Notes under the pieces: model-generated
Seen by the model: only the letters and a program-made list of their open reading frames with translations
What the model was told of the DNA's origin: nothing
Database searches by the model: none
Program-made: the position numbers and the translations under genes
DNA from: Halisarca cf. caerulea
Lineage: Eukaryota > Porifera > Demospongiae > Chondrillida > Halisarcidae
DNA: 35,000 nt
Assembly: GCA_963170055.1 (NCBI GenBank)
Contig: CAUJGJ010000258.1
Coordinates: 1,346,101-1,381,100, forward strand
Direction of reading: 5' to 3'
Part shown: positions 1 to 9,995 of the stretch, in pieces
Numbering within the stretch: position 1 is the first letter of the stretch
Layout of the letters: every line of letters begins with the position of its first letter

Positions 1-225
1 GACTCTCCTAAGCCACCCCCTTCAAGAATTACAATGACCTACCTCCTGTTGAACAATGCTGCCAATGCCATGGTGATTGCTGCCGGAAGTAGCAAGGCTG
101 AAGCAGTGAAGAAATGCCTAAAGCCGGAGCCAGGATCCGAACCCCTTCCTGCCGGCCGCGTGAAGCTAACCAGTGGAGTACTGACGTGGTTCCTGGATGA
201 AGGCTCTGCAAGACTTGTCAAGTGA
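1..225 (+). CDS. PGLS: 6-phosphogluconolactonase, C-terminal part (partial)
   Basis: Frame 1 is open from the first base to a TGA at 223-225 and gives 74 residues that continue off the left edge. The peptide opens with DSPKPPPSRITMTYLLLN and ends with SGVLTWFLDEGSARLVK. Both stretches line up with the C-terminus of animal 6-phosphogluconolactonase (human: DSPKPPPQRVT at the start, and a CWFLDEAAARLL-like end). The enzyme hydrolyses 6-phosphogluconolactone in the oxidative pentose phosphate pathway in the cytosol. The segment holds the helix and strand that close the SIS/NagB-like fold; the catalytic centre lies upstream, outside the window. The ATG at 34 is internal, because similarity extends before it. 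I see no splice acceptor in this stretch, so the exon start is unknown. Confidence 0.85.
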   Translation, partial: DSPKPPPSRITMTYLLLNNAANAMVIAAGSSKAEAVKKCLKPEPGSEPLPAGRVKLTSGVLTWFLDEGSARLVK

Positions 226-725
226 TTGCAAGTAGACTCATTTGACAAACAATGGCGGCTGTCAATAGGATTTATTCAATGTTTAATTTGTATTGTAGAA
301 TTGATGTTAATATTTCACCCAGATTGAAAAAATTAGTATTTTTGTGAATCTTGTGGGTAATATTTCGATCTACAGTACATAAGTATATGGAGTATATATG
401 TACATATATATAGTTAGAGTTTCAACTGCATAAAGTGGACAAAAGTCACTTTGAAGATAGTGGACTATACGTACCTGTATTTGACAGGTGGCTGCAGTGT
501 TAAATTCAATACCCTAATTATTATAATCATACATGTACATGACATATTGTACATATATGCAGTATAGATGGAACCTTAATTGGTAAGGGTTAGTGATCTT
601 GCAGAGTACTATTTGAAAATCTGGCCATACTATTATTACTACACACATACAGTATGTTTGCCGATGTTTAGATGCATGGTGTGAAATAATTATACTTTAA
701 ATTCTATCATAATATTACATATAAT
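226..725. other. AT-rich intergenic / 3' flank of PGLS
   Basis: No gene is supported here. The stretch is AT-rich with scattered TACATATA-type words, and it probably includes the PGLS 3' UTR. I found no canonical AATAAA close to the stop codon. Confidence 0.5.
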
Positions 726-885
726 AACTTTTTTGTGTTTTGTTTGTTTTGTTGTTGTCTTTCGTTTATTTGATTGTTTTGTTTTTTCTTTGGATGTATG
801 TTGTAGGTGTACTGTTTTGTTTTCTGTATGCATATACGTACATGTGTTAGCTATATTATTATTGTTATTAATAACATTTTTCTTT
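726..885 (+). repeat. Direct repeat, copy 1 (3' tail of retroelement)
   Basis: A T/G-rich segment beginning with TTTTGTGTTTTGTTTG and ending with TAATAACATTTTTCTT. It matches 4055-4216 with a few substitutions and small indels in the ATTATT-rich part. Confidence 0.8.
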
Positions 886-1086
886 TCATTATGTTAACAT
901 AATATTAATATTATAATTATATTATAATAATAGAAAACCAATAGAAAATGGCGGATGATGGCGTGTGATGGTTTTTTTTTTTCAGCGGCAGCGATTCAGC
1001 GACCGTGATTCAGCAGCTGTTTCTTCAACTTAAAGATTCTTTGATTACTTTCCGATTGCGTGTGATATAACTCCTTTGGAACGAAG

Positions 1087-4050
1087 ATGTCGAGGATGTC
1101 AACACGTTGTTGCCCATGTATGAACAAAGGGCGTTGTGTTCGTTGTTCATGCGTCAAGGCCGGTAGACAATGTGTCGATTGCTGGCCATCTCGATCTTAT
1201 CCCCCTAGATGTGAGAACCAAGCGGCTCCTAATAATATCGGCATCTCATCATCATCACCAGGTTCTACCTCTTCGGACACACAGTCAGCGCGCCGTCCTG
1301 AAGAACGGGAATCTCGTGGTGATCCACCCTCATCCTTTCCGACTAGATTGTGCTCCCAGATTACTGACGACAACTCCCAAAACGGTACAGCTCGAGATTG
1401 GAATGATTTTTTCGCGGGCGGTCCACCCAAAGTAAAAATCCTCAGAAGAATTCCTAGAGCTTCTCGAGATTTATGCGCGAGGAAACTTTCCACCATCCTT
1501 GATGATGTTGTTGCATCCAACTCGGTCTCAGCTTGGAGTCGCTTGATGTTTTTCCCCAGAAGGTGTCTTAGGGCACCTGAAAGGGGTGGTTGCCACAGAA
1601 ATCTGACACACTTGGTTAACAAGCAGATAACTGAGGAAAGAGATCCACTGGCACCATCTTCCCTGTTTCACAAAAACAGAAGGAGAGATGCCTCGTCGGA
1701 TTTGATCTCACTTGCAAGACGTGTCTCCATTAAATTGGAAGAAGGTAACATCAATGGTGCAGTGAGATTAGCCACGTCAGAAGAGTCTATCGCAGAAGAT
1801 GATGATTCCACCATTTCAGCTTTGCGAGCGAAGCACCCTCCAGCACATAGTGATACACCATTTCCACCACCTGCTGCAAGTGATTTGAATGTTGCTTTGG
1901 TAGTGAGTGCGCAAGACATCATTAAGGCCCTCAAGTCATTCCCCAAAGGTTCAGCAGGAGGTCCTGATGGCCTCAGACCTCACCACTTGCAAGATCTCAC
2001 TGGAGCTACAGCGGGCGAAGGAGGTGTTCTCCTTGTTCAAGGGTTGACAAGTTTTGTCAACCATGTTTTGTTAAACAAAACTCCTCCAGAAATTTCCCCT
2101 TTTTTCTTTGGTGCTGCCATTACAGCTCTCAACAAGAAAGATGGTGGAATTCGGCCCATCGCAGTAGGATGCACACTTCGACGCCTGGTAGCTAAACTTG
2201 CTTGTGGCAGCGTTCGTGAACGTTTATCTGCCTACCTGTCTCCGATCCAGCTTGGTTTTGGCGTGCCACATGGAGCTGAAGCTGTAGTACATGCTGCACG
2301 GCAGTACCTCAGCAACCTACCAGCTGATTGCTTTATCATGAAGCTCGATTTTGCCAATGCCTTCAATTCCATCAGGCGAGACAGGATGCTGAATTGTGTA
2401 AAAGAGTTAGCTCCAGAAATTTTCCCTTTTGTCTTTTCGTCTTATTCCAACATGTCTTACCTTCAATTTGCCAATACCACCATTCTGTCAGCAGAGGGCA
2501 TCCAGCAAGGTGATCCCCTAGGCCCGTTACTGTTCTGCCTTACCATCCACCCCATCTTAGACAACCTGAAGTCAGAATTAACGGTCTTTTACCTTGATGA
2601 CGGTACCATTGGAGGTGCAGAGTCAGACCTCTTGCACGACTTTCAATCCATTGAAAAGAAAGCTGAGGAACTGGGGCTACATCTTAACCATCGAAAGACA
2701 GAGCTTATTGGCAACGTAGCTACTGCAAAAGAAATTCTCTCACTTGCCCCTGAGGTCATCCAAATACGCCCTGAGAGTGCAACCCTTCTGGGAGTCCCCA
2801 TTGGAGATGCTCTGCATGTTGACAATGCCATCCTTGAGAAGGTTTATAAGCTAAAGATCCTTAGTAACAGACTATCATGTCTTTTCAAGCAAGATGCACT
2901 TTTGCTGATCCGCAGTGCTTTGGCAATCCCTAAAACCCTATACCTTCTTCGGACAGCACCATGCTTTTCCTCATCCGCCTTGGAGGTTTTCGACAACGAA
3001 CTCCGTTCAATGCTGAGCTCAGTCCTAAATGTATCTTTGATAGACTCCAGCACATGGGTGCAGGCAACCCTTCCAGTCAACTGTGGTGGCCTTGGTGTGA
3101 GAAGGAGTGTTCAGCTGGCACCTTCTGCCTTTTTGGCCTCTGCTGCTGCCTCCTCTCATTTGATCCAAAAGGTTTTACCCACTAGGCTCTCAGTTTCATC
3201 TTATGCCCCCAAGGATGCTGCTCTCCATTTTTGGTGTCAATCTGTGGATACTTCACCTCCATCACCTCCAAATGACAAGAAGCAGAGAGCTTGGGATGAA
3301 CCACAGATTGCCGTCTCTTTCCAATCCCTATTGGATGTTAGTGATAGCAGCAAGATGCGGGCCAGACTCCTGGCTGCTAGTGTGAAGGAATCTGGTGCCT
3401 GGATCCAAGCCATGCCGATTTCAGCAGTTGGACTGCGTATGACTGATGATGAGGTACAAACTGCAGCTGCCCTCCGCCTAGGAGCTCCCCTGTGCCACCC
3501 ACACAAGTGCAACCTGTGTGGCCGTGATGTTGACCAATATGCTACTCATGGTCTATCTTGTCAAAGAAGTGCGGGCCGACACTTTCGCCATGCCGCTATT
3601 AACAACATCATACAGCATTCACTTGCAGCAGCTAACATTCCATCCAGGCTAGAACCTTCAGGCCTTGCTCGATCAGATGGAAAACGCCCGGATGGTATCA
3701 CCATCTCTCCGTGGGAGAAAGGTCGAACTCTCATCTGGGATGCTACGTGTGTAGACACTTTTGCTGCTTCCTATGTGGATATGGCTGACAAAAGTGCGGG
3801 CTCAGTAGCTGCTATGGCTGAGGACAGAAAGAAGAAGATATACGAGGCCCTTGCTGCTTTTCATTGTTTTGTACCCATCGCAATTGAGACCTCAGGAGTT
3901 TTTGGACCAGAGACAAAGTGTTTTCTGACCAGCCTGTCCTCACGAATAAGAGCCCTTACCCATGATGACATGGCCTATTGCCATCTTGCCCAACGACTGT
4001 CCGTTGCCGTTCAAAAGGGCAATACATTGTCCGTCCGCGGATCAATGTAA
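1087..4050 (+). CDS. Reverse transcriptase / restriction-like endonuclease polyprotein of non-LTR element
   Basis: A single uninterrupted 987-aa ORF. Residues 8-32 are cysteine-dense (CCPCMNKGRCVRCSCVKAG...), resembling a CXC-type zinc-binding region and not the C2H2/Myb array of classic R2. The RT core runs from about residue 290 (GGPDGLRPHHLQ) through MKLDFANAF (about 417), GIQQGDPLGPLLF (about 475) and the catalytic YLDD (about 501). A CCHC knuckle (CNLC...HGLSC) starts near 808. It is followed by RPDG (about 867) and WDATCVDTF (about 884), the PD-(D/E)XK layout of the restriction-like endonuclease of R2/R4/NeSL/CRE/HERO-type elements. The predicted role is target nicking and target-primed reverse transcription. 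There is no apurinic endonuclease domain and no second ORF. The start chosen is the first ATG of the frame; Met at residue 4 is an alternative. I do not assign a clade. The intact frame suggests recent activity. Confidence 0.9.
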   Translation: MSRMSTRCCPCMNKGRCVRCSCVKAGRQCVDCWPSRSYPPRCENQAAPNNIGISSSSPGSTSSDTQSARRPEERESRGDPPSSFPTRLCSQITDDNSQNGTARDWNDFFAGGPPKVKILRRIPRASRDLCARKLSTILDDVVASNSVSAWSRLMFFPRRCLRAPERGGCHRNLTHLVNKQITEERDPLAPSSLFHKNRRRDASSDLISLARRVSIKLEEGNINGAVRLATSEESIAEDDDSTISALRAKHPPAHSDTPFPPPAASDLNVALVVSAQDIIKALKSFPKGSAGGPDGLRPHHLQDLTGATAGEGGVLLVQGLTSFVNHVLLNKTPPEISPFFFGAAITALNKKDGGIRPIAVGCTLRRLVAKLACGSVRERLSAYLSPIQLGFGVPHGAEAVVHAARQYLSNLPADCFIMKLDFANAFNSIRRDRMLNCVKELAPEIFPFVFSSYSNMSYLQFANTTILSAEGIQQGDPLGPLLFCLTIHPILDNLKSELTVFYLDDGTIGGAESDLLHDFQSIEKKAEELGLHLNHRKTELIGNVATAKEILSLAPEVIQIRPESATLLGVPIGDALHVDNAILEKVYKLKILSNRLSCLFKQDALLLIRSALAIPKTLYLLRTAPCFSSSALEVFDNELRSMLSSVLNVSLIDSSTWVQATLPVNCGGLGVRRSVQLAPSAFLASAAASSHLIQKVLPTRLSVSSYAPKDAALHFWCQSVDTSPPSPPNDKKQRAWDEPQIAVSFQSLLDVSDSSKMRARLLAASVKESGAWIQAMPISAVGLRMTDDEVQTAAALRLGAPLCHPHKCNLCGRDVDQYATHGLSCQRSAGRHFRHAAINNIIQHSLAAANIPSRLEPSGLARSDGKRPDGITISPWEKGRTLIWDATCVDTFAASYVDMADKSAGSVAAMAEDRKKKIYEALAAFHCFVPIAIETSGVFGPETKCFLTSLSSRIRALTHDDMAYCHLAQRLSVAVQKGNTLSVRGSM

Positions 4051-4054
4051 TAGG

Positions 4055-4216
4055 TTACTTTTTGTGTTTTGTTTGTTTTGTTGTTGTCTTTCGTTTATTT
4101 GATTGTTTTGTTTTTTCTTTGGATGTATGTTGTAGGTGTACTGTTTTGTTTTATGTATGCATATACGTACATTGTTAGTTATAATATTATTATTGTTATT
4201 AATAACATTTTTCTTA
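4055..4216 (+). repeat. Direct repeat, copy 2 (3' UTR of retroelement)
   Basis: Starts a few bases after the TAA stop of the retrotransposon ORF and matches 726-885. It is followed to about 4260 by an ATTATT/TAATAA-rich tail. Confidence 0.8.
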
Positions 4217-4260
4217 TAATTATATTATTATTAATAATTAATAATAATAAATTAGGTTCA

Positions 4261-5068
4261 TGCAATTTAACATTGTTTTTGTCATCACTTCCTGTACCTT
4301 ATCATAAAATTGTAAATAATTATAATAATTATTATTAATATAATAATTTCTTATTTTAACTGGGTGGACAATTAGCCAGAGGCTACTCTTAAGGCCCCTA
4401 GTATCCCACACACTCAAATTAAATCAAATTGTAGTTATTGTTTGATGGCTGCAGTAGGGTCGTCTTCTCATCTGTTCCCAGGTTGGTGGCGTGCAGGGAG
4501 GTGCAAGGAAAAAAACACCAAATGCACGACACACAGGTGGAGTGGTGCCCTCTGCTCACTGCTTAACTTCCAGTGCTAACCTACTGAGCCACCTGCACCC
4601 CCCAAGCATGCACTGCACAGCCGGAGACTAGCTAGCTAAATGTATGCAACAAATAATATGGTAGCTCCAGAACCTCTTGTTGGTCTGCACATAACATGCA
4701 TCTAGTGTGACGTCGACCACTCCATGTACATACATAGGCTGAATTACGTAGATACAGTACTTACTAGCTGAGTTCGACTATAAGCATTACACTGCACAAT
4801 CACATTTTAATGTAATATAGTATTAACAGTTGAAAATTCCACATTATGGCAATATACAGGCATGTAAGTAGGTCTCAAAACACTAATAATCATACTCTTT
4901 CAATTGTAAATCAAAGCAAAAAGGATCTTTCAAGAATGTGTTATGGACTACCTCCAGAGTAATATGGTACGTATGTGTTGTGTGTGTACTTGGCAGCAAG
5001 GGGGCTGCAATAGTGATGCATGTGTACTGTAGTCACAGAAGTATACACTTGTCCCTCACTCGCTGCTG
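4261..5068. other. Intergenic stretch between retroelement and peflin gene
   Basis: No coding sequence is supported. It holds the AT-rich flank of the retroelement, a possible minus-strand tRNA-derived repeat at 4480-4607, and the presumed 3' UTR of the minus-strand peflin gene at its right end. Confidence 0.5.
4480..4607 (-). repeat. Possible tRNA-derived SINE fragment
   Basis: Read on the minus strand, the segment starts GGTGGCTCAGTAGGTTAGC, which is a good pol III A box / tRNA D-arm. I could not find a convincing B box (GGTTCGANNCC) in the following 80 bases, so this is either a decayed SINE head or a chance match. Confidence 0.3.
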
Positions 5069-5266
5069 TCAACCAACTTGGTTGTCCAAGGCCATCTCCA
5101 GAAACTAAGCAAATTACCAAACACAACATTTTACACATACACAACCTGTACATGTGTACATATATGTATTTACGTACAGTATGTACATATTATGTACATG
5201 CATACTAAAGGAGTATACATATGTATGCACGTACGTTGACTATTCACATGCCCGTACACCTGCACG

Positions 5267-5317
<51 letters not shown>

Positions 5318-6790
5318 TGAAACCTGGCAAACTTTCCAAACAAACTGATAATGTGTTCACTACTTATATTGCCCATTCTCCCAAGGGACTGCATATAATG
5401 CTACACACAGCATGTACGTATGTACTACGTACATACTAAACACACAGGGGGGCATACATACATGTACTGTATGGAGTTTCCATGACAAGGCATAGGCAAA
5501 GACATTTTTTATTGCAGTCATCATTGATATAATACTCTGTGGAAGGATGTACTGCACTAGGACTGACATACGTACATATGTTCACAGGTCATAGAAGGGC
5601 ATTAACATGAGCATCTACATACGTACGTATGTTCACACAAATGCCATTACATGCACAAACAACGTGAAGACACTTTTTCGCTGTTTGGGGCAATTCAAGA
5701 GACCTGAATTCATGCAGTACACAACAGTTATTGCGACCACAAAGGCCGACTACTCATCCTTTGTACGTGTGTGTGAACTTGTACTAAGCAGGGGAGTTGG
5801 GACATCCCTGGATGTTTCACAAGAACACACAATAGTGGGACCTTTCTACAACAGACACTTTGGACCTGACATAAGTTTGCTATTACGCAACAGAGGTTTC
5901 CACCATTCAGAGGATACTTACACGTATGCACAGTGGAACCCTCTTAAGACAAAACTCAAGGGACTATCCCTAAATGTTGAATTTCATCTTAACAGAACTC
6001 AAATCCATACGGACACCCACCCTAGAGCTTAAAACATACTTCATCTTGTGAGAAATTTCACTTTAGGAGAGGACGTATAACAGTCTGTATTGACCCACAA
6101 AACATCTTTAGAGAGGTTTCTGCTATTCGTGGAGTTTGGTATGAGGTTCCATTGTACAATGTCAAATGGCAACAAACATAATTTGTACATACATACATAC
6201 ATATGTACAGCTAAACATACATACATATGTACGTACATACAGCTAAACATACACATATGTACATACGTATCAATTCACACAGATAAGCAGTATATACTGT
6301 ACAGTACTAGGATGTTGGTATGTGGAAACTACGTATTATAAATCTAGACAGACAAAACGAACCTCTTCATATGATATGTTTATAACTCCACTCTGATTTC
6401 TGTCCTTCTTCCTGAAGGAATCCGTGAGCATCTTAATCATGACACAACACTGGATGAAGTCGTCAAAATTCATCGAGTTTTTGTCATTCCTGTCAAACAC
6501 TCTTGTACAGAGAGTACAGAAATTCATGGACCTACAAGGTAGATACGTATGTACACAAACACACACACATACATCATTTCATATGTACGTAAGTGCATAC
6601 GTATGTACGTATGTACATATATATACGTATGTATAGAATACGCATGTATGCAATATTACTGTACATTAGGTTTGGATAGCTGAGCAAAGACTACAGTATG
6701 CTACACACAAGTACACAAAAGGAATAGAAGTCAATACATATGCATATGGAATATGAGATAAAGCAATGCACAAGTGTGTACAAGCACATA

Positions 6791-6844
<54 letters not shown>

Positions 6845-8591
6845 ACTACAACATTAAGTAGGCGCATCTGCATACACGTTGACACATACCTACATACATA
6901 CATACACATGTTATGTACACACAGTGCATACATATATAGGTACGTACATTCTTGCCAAGACAAGCATACCCACACCCAATACAAGGCTACATATGCAAAA
7001 GTACATATACGTTCGTACTCAGGATTCCACAGGTCAGGAAAGCTTGCCATAAACATAGGGACACACTTTCAGCTCATGTATGTACTCTGCATGTATGTAT
7101 GTATGTATTCCACTGCTATGCTACGTATAAGACACAGTACACAGTATGTGCGTATATGAGGAATAGTTCTGCTGGAGCATATAACACATTTGTGGTCAGT
7201 ATTGGTGGCTTGTCAGTGTGCCACCCTTAGCATGCACTTTTAGACCACTTACAGTCTATAGCCAAATTCTGTGAGGGCTTGGTGGAGTTCAGATGAGTCA
7301 ATTTTTCCAGAACGATCGCGGTCAAACCTACATATATGTAAGTATGCACGCATACAAGAAGGTGACAGAAGACGCCTTTGTTGAGGTGGGAGTGATGGAG
7401 GATGGTGGAGGTGGGAGCGAAGTAGGATGGCAGAGATGACACTGGTACACACTACACAATACTGGTGGTCTTGTGAAAAGAAGGGCTATGGATTGAAAGG
7501 CAATAACATAATATTATACTTATGCAGGGCTATATTAAGAAACTTCTTCAAAGGGTGGGGGTGGGGAGGGGGCATATGTAATTATGCATACATACGTACA
7601 TAAGTGAACTGAGAGGGGAACAAATCATGTAAACTCCGTACGTACTGCAGGTACAGGTAGTCAGCAGGCGAAAGGATGAGCCAAGGGAGCTAGCGAAAGT
7701 TCAGCAGGGAAGTGGCCCCTTCCCCTAAATGCAGCTCTGGTGCACGTGTGTATGTATCTGTATGCATGCATGGATGCATGTGCGTACCTCTCAAAGCAAT
7801 TTCTCCACTCCTGTACATATTTCCACAATGCTTCAAACTCACGAACGTCAATAGTACCATCCCTGCAAGTACGGAAGCAGTATAGCACATTCAAAGTATG
7901 TATGCATGCTATAACACTGATTAGAATCAGATTCAACATCAAACATATGTACATATGTACGTATGTATGTTTGTAAACAACAGAATGAAAACATTAATAT
8001 TAAAGTCAATTCACAACACAAAATGTACAGTAAGACACATATGCACGTACATGCACACACATGTCACTATGTATGTATGTATGTACCTGAAAGCAAGCAA
8101 CGCACACATGAACACACAGACACACACACACATTACACAAAAACACAAACACACACAAATACGCATATACACACATACATACGTATGTACACACACACGT
8201 GCACACACACACACACACAACATATACGTACATACATACCGGTATGTATGTACATATGTATGTACATATGTACCGGTATGTATGTACATATGTACAAACA
8301 CTGTACATCTCGTACTGGCTCACTTGTTTGAGTCAAACATTCCAATGAGGATACGGCAGGTCTCCTCGTTAAAATGACTCCAGTTGTTATTCACAAGTGC
8401 TTCTCGTAACTCACGGGCGTTGATGCTGCCGGAATTATCCCGGTCAACCGACTAAAACAGATAAATATTGTGATAGTGAGTGTATACGTACTTGAAAAAG
8501 GTTGCAAAATTCTCATACACATAAAACAGAATATGTACGTACGTACGAACGTGCCAGGGTTATACAACTTGAATGTCAGAAAGACAGGCAG

Positions 8592-8625
<34 letters not shown>

Positions 8626-9779
8626 GTAGGTACATAAATATTATACCTTAAACCAGGACCAAACATCCATGCTGACCCCTGGAGGTGGTCCACCTTGTTG
8701 ATATCCGCCCCCATATGAACCAGGAGGTGGATGCCCATACTGTGAGCCAGGTCCACTAGGTGGTGGCTGCCCATATTGAGAAGTGGGTGGTGGTTGTCCA
8801 TATTGAGATGTGGGTGGCGGCTGCCCATATTGAGATGTGGGTGGTGGCTGTCTATACTGAGATGTGGGAGGCGGCTGTCCATACTGAGATGTGGGCGGTG
8901 GTCGTCCGTATTGAGATGTGGGCGGCGGCTGTCCATATTGAGAAGTGGGAGGTGGTTGTCCATATTGAGATGTGGGTGGCGGCTGCCCATATTGAGATGT
9001 GGGTGGTGGCCGTCCATATTGAGATGTGGGTGGTGGCTGTCCATATTGCCCTGCAGGTGGTCGCTGCCCCTGTGGTTGCTGACCTTGATAGTATCCGGGA
9101 TTCTATAAAATAAGCACATTTGTTCACAACAGAAGTGGGGTATTGTGGGAAAATGGACATATGAATGTACATACGTATGTATGTCCATAGTGGAGGACAT
9201 ATGGTCAAGATTTGTCAGACAGGTACGTACATACGTATGTGGCATTTACACATATTGCTTCACATATGGATTGGGTTAGGTGATAGGATTAAACAGAAGA
9301 AACACCACTGGGCAGTTCAGCTACAGCAAGAGATTGGGGCACCGGCTTGCATGAGGTCATACACTACCCCAACCTGTGTCCCCCATTACGTACCTGGACC
9401 TACACTACCCCAACCTGTGTCCCTTATAACCTGGTCCTACATTACCCCACCTGTGTCCCCTATAACCTGGTCCTACATTACCCCAACCTGTGTCCCCTAT
9501 AACCTACGTACATTACCCAAACTGTGTCCCTATAACCTGGTCCTACACATCCCAACCTGTGTACGAAAATACCTAACTGGTTCTATAAAACTACTTGAAT
9601 TCTCCAAAGTATACTAGAAAGCCGGAACTCCCTCCCCTTAGGGATTGAAAGCAAATGCGGGGCTGATAAGCCTAATACCAAGGGGTAATTCGTGTGGAAG
9701 TACAAAGAAAATGACATACACAACGTTTGGGCACACGAGTAAGACCTAAAACACTTACATAAGGTTGATTCCAAGACAT
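5069..9779 (-). CDS. PEF1: Peflin-like penta-EF-hand protein
   Basis: Seven exons on the minus strand: 9779-9759, 9102-8647, 8451-8324, 7862-7788, 7327-7253, 6531-6363 and 5104-5069. All have GT-AG borders and the phases close, giving 319 aa. The protein starts MSWNQPY, then carries a Gly/Pro/Gln/Tyr-rich tail with ten PPPTS repeats up to about residue 140. Five EF-hands follow: [12 protein letters not shown] (EF1), [12 protein letters not shown] (EF2), [12 protein letters not shown] (EF3), a degenerate EF4 ([12 protein letters not shown]) and EF5. The last exon encodes only [11 protein letters not shown]. Order and spacing follow human peflin (284 aa), including WSWFKSVD. Peflin binds calcium, pairs with ALG-2/PDCD6 and modulates COPII export at the ER. 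EF1-EF3 keep their acidic ligands. The long tail favours peflin over sorcin or ALG-2. The very short terminal exon is the least certain part. The gene is divergent from COPS3. Confidence 0.88.
5267..5314. repeat. (CA)n microsatellite
   Basis: About 23 uninterrupted CA units in peflin intron 6. Confidence 0.95.
6181..6270. repeat. ACAT/GTAC mosaic tandem repeat
   Basis: Roughly three copies of a degenerate unit of about 30 bp built from CAGCTAAACATACA followed by CATATGTAC words, in peflin intron 6. Confidence 0.6.
6797..6842. repeat. (CA)n microsatellite
   Basis: About 23 CA units in peflin intron 5. Confidence 0.95.
8221..8296. repeat. GTAC/TATG palindromic mosaic
   Basis: A run of CATA, TATG and GTAC words with two ACCGGTATGTATGTACAT units. 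It is largely self-complementary and lies in peflin intron 3 beside a CA-rich stretch (8115-8220). Confidence 0.6.
8766..9048 (-). repeat. Coding minisatellite, 27-bp unit
   Basis: Ten tandem 27-bp units in peflin exon 2, each encoding a 9-residue unit QYGQPPPTS. Variants are QYGR (two) and QYRQ (one). The unit length is a multiple of three, so copy-number change keeps the frame. Third-position differences between units suggest the array is not newly expanded. Confidence 0.92.
9360..9575. repeat. Tandem repeat in peflin intron 1
   Basis: About six degenerate units of 30-38 bp sharing CTACATTACCCCAACCTGTG and TATAACCTGGTC. They show partial deletions and base changes. Confidence 0.8.
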
Positions 9780-9995
9780 TTCTATCACACAGTTCTATTC
9801 AGTCTTATTCTCTTCACATAATCGAAGTAGATCCCAATTCCAAATCACGAAAAATGAAAGTCAACTCGGAAACACTGCGTCGTGGACACAGTGAGCATTG
9901 CAGTTGCCAGTTGTTCGACATTGTTGTTTTCGTTCGTGGAACATCATCTAGGTAGTTACGTAGTCAGCGGTCGTGTTCCAATACGAGAGTGAATC
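9780..9995. promoter_or_regulatory. Bidirectional promoter region peflin / COPS3
   Basis: Only 216 bp separate the start codon of the minus-strand peflin gene from that of the plus-strand COPS3 gene, so both promoters and both 5' UTRs must lie here or overlap the genes. I see no TATA box at a sensible distance. CpG dinucleotides are more frequent than in the surrounding introns (CGTCGTGG, TCGTTCGTGG, GCGGTCGTG). Confidence 0.6.

Larger units (their letters stand above)
726..4260 (+). mobile_element. Non-LTR retrotransposon with restriction-like endonuclease, plus upstream copy of its 3' tail
   Basis: The unit holds one intact ORF (1087-4050). About 160 bp after the stop codon (4055-4216) are repeated in the same orientation at 726-885, ahead of the ORF, with roughly 90% identity by eye and an offset of about 3,329 bp. 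Both copies run into AT-rich sequence rich in TAA/TTA triplets. The element proper therefore probably starts near 930-960, and the upstream copy is the 3' end of another, severely 5'-truncated insertion in tandem. I could not define target-site duplications because both flanks are low complexity. Confidence 0.7.

Noticed and set aside
726..4216. Reading the direct repeats as LTRs of an LTR retrotransposon
   Set aside because: The ORF has a non-LTR RT and restriction-like endonuclease, with no gag, protease, integrase or primer-binding site; a tandem 3' tail fits better.
5607..6032. 141-aa plus-strand ORF
   Set aside because: It lies antisense in peflin intron 6 and includes MITE-like CAGTGGAACCCTCTTAAG sequence; no family is recognised.
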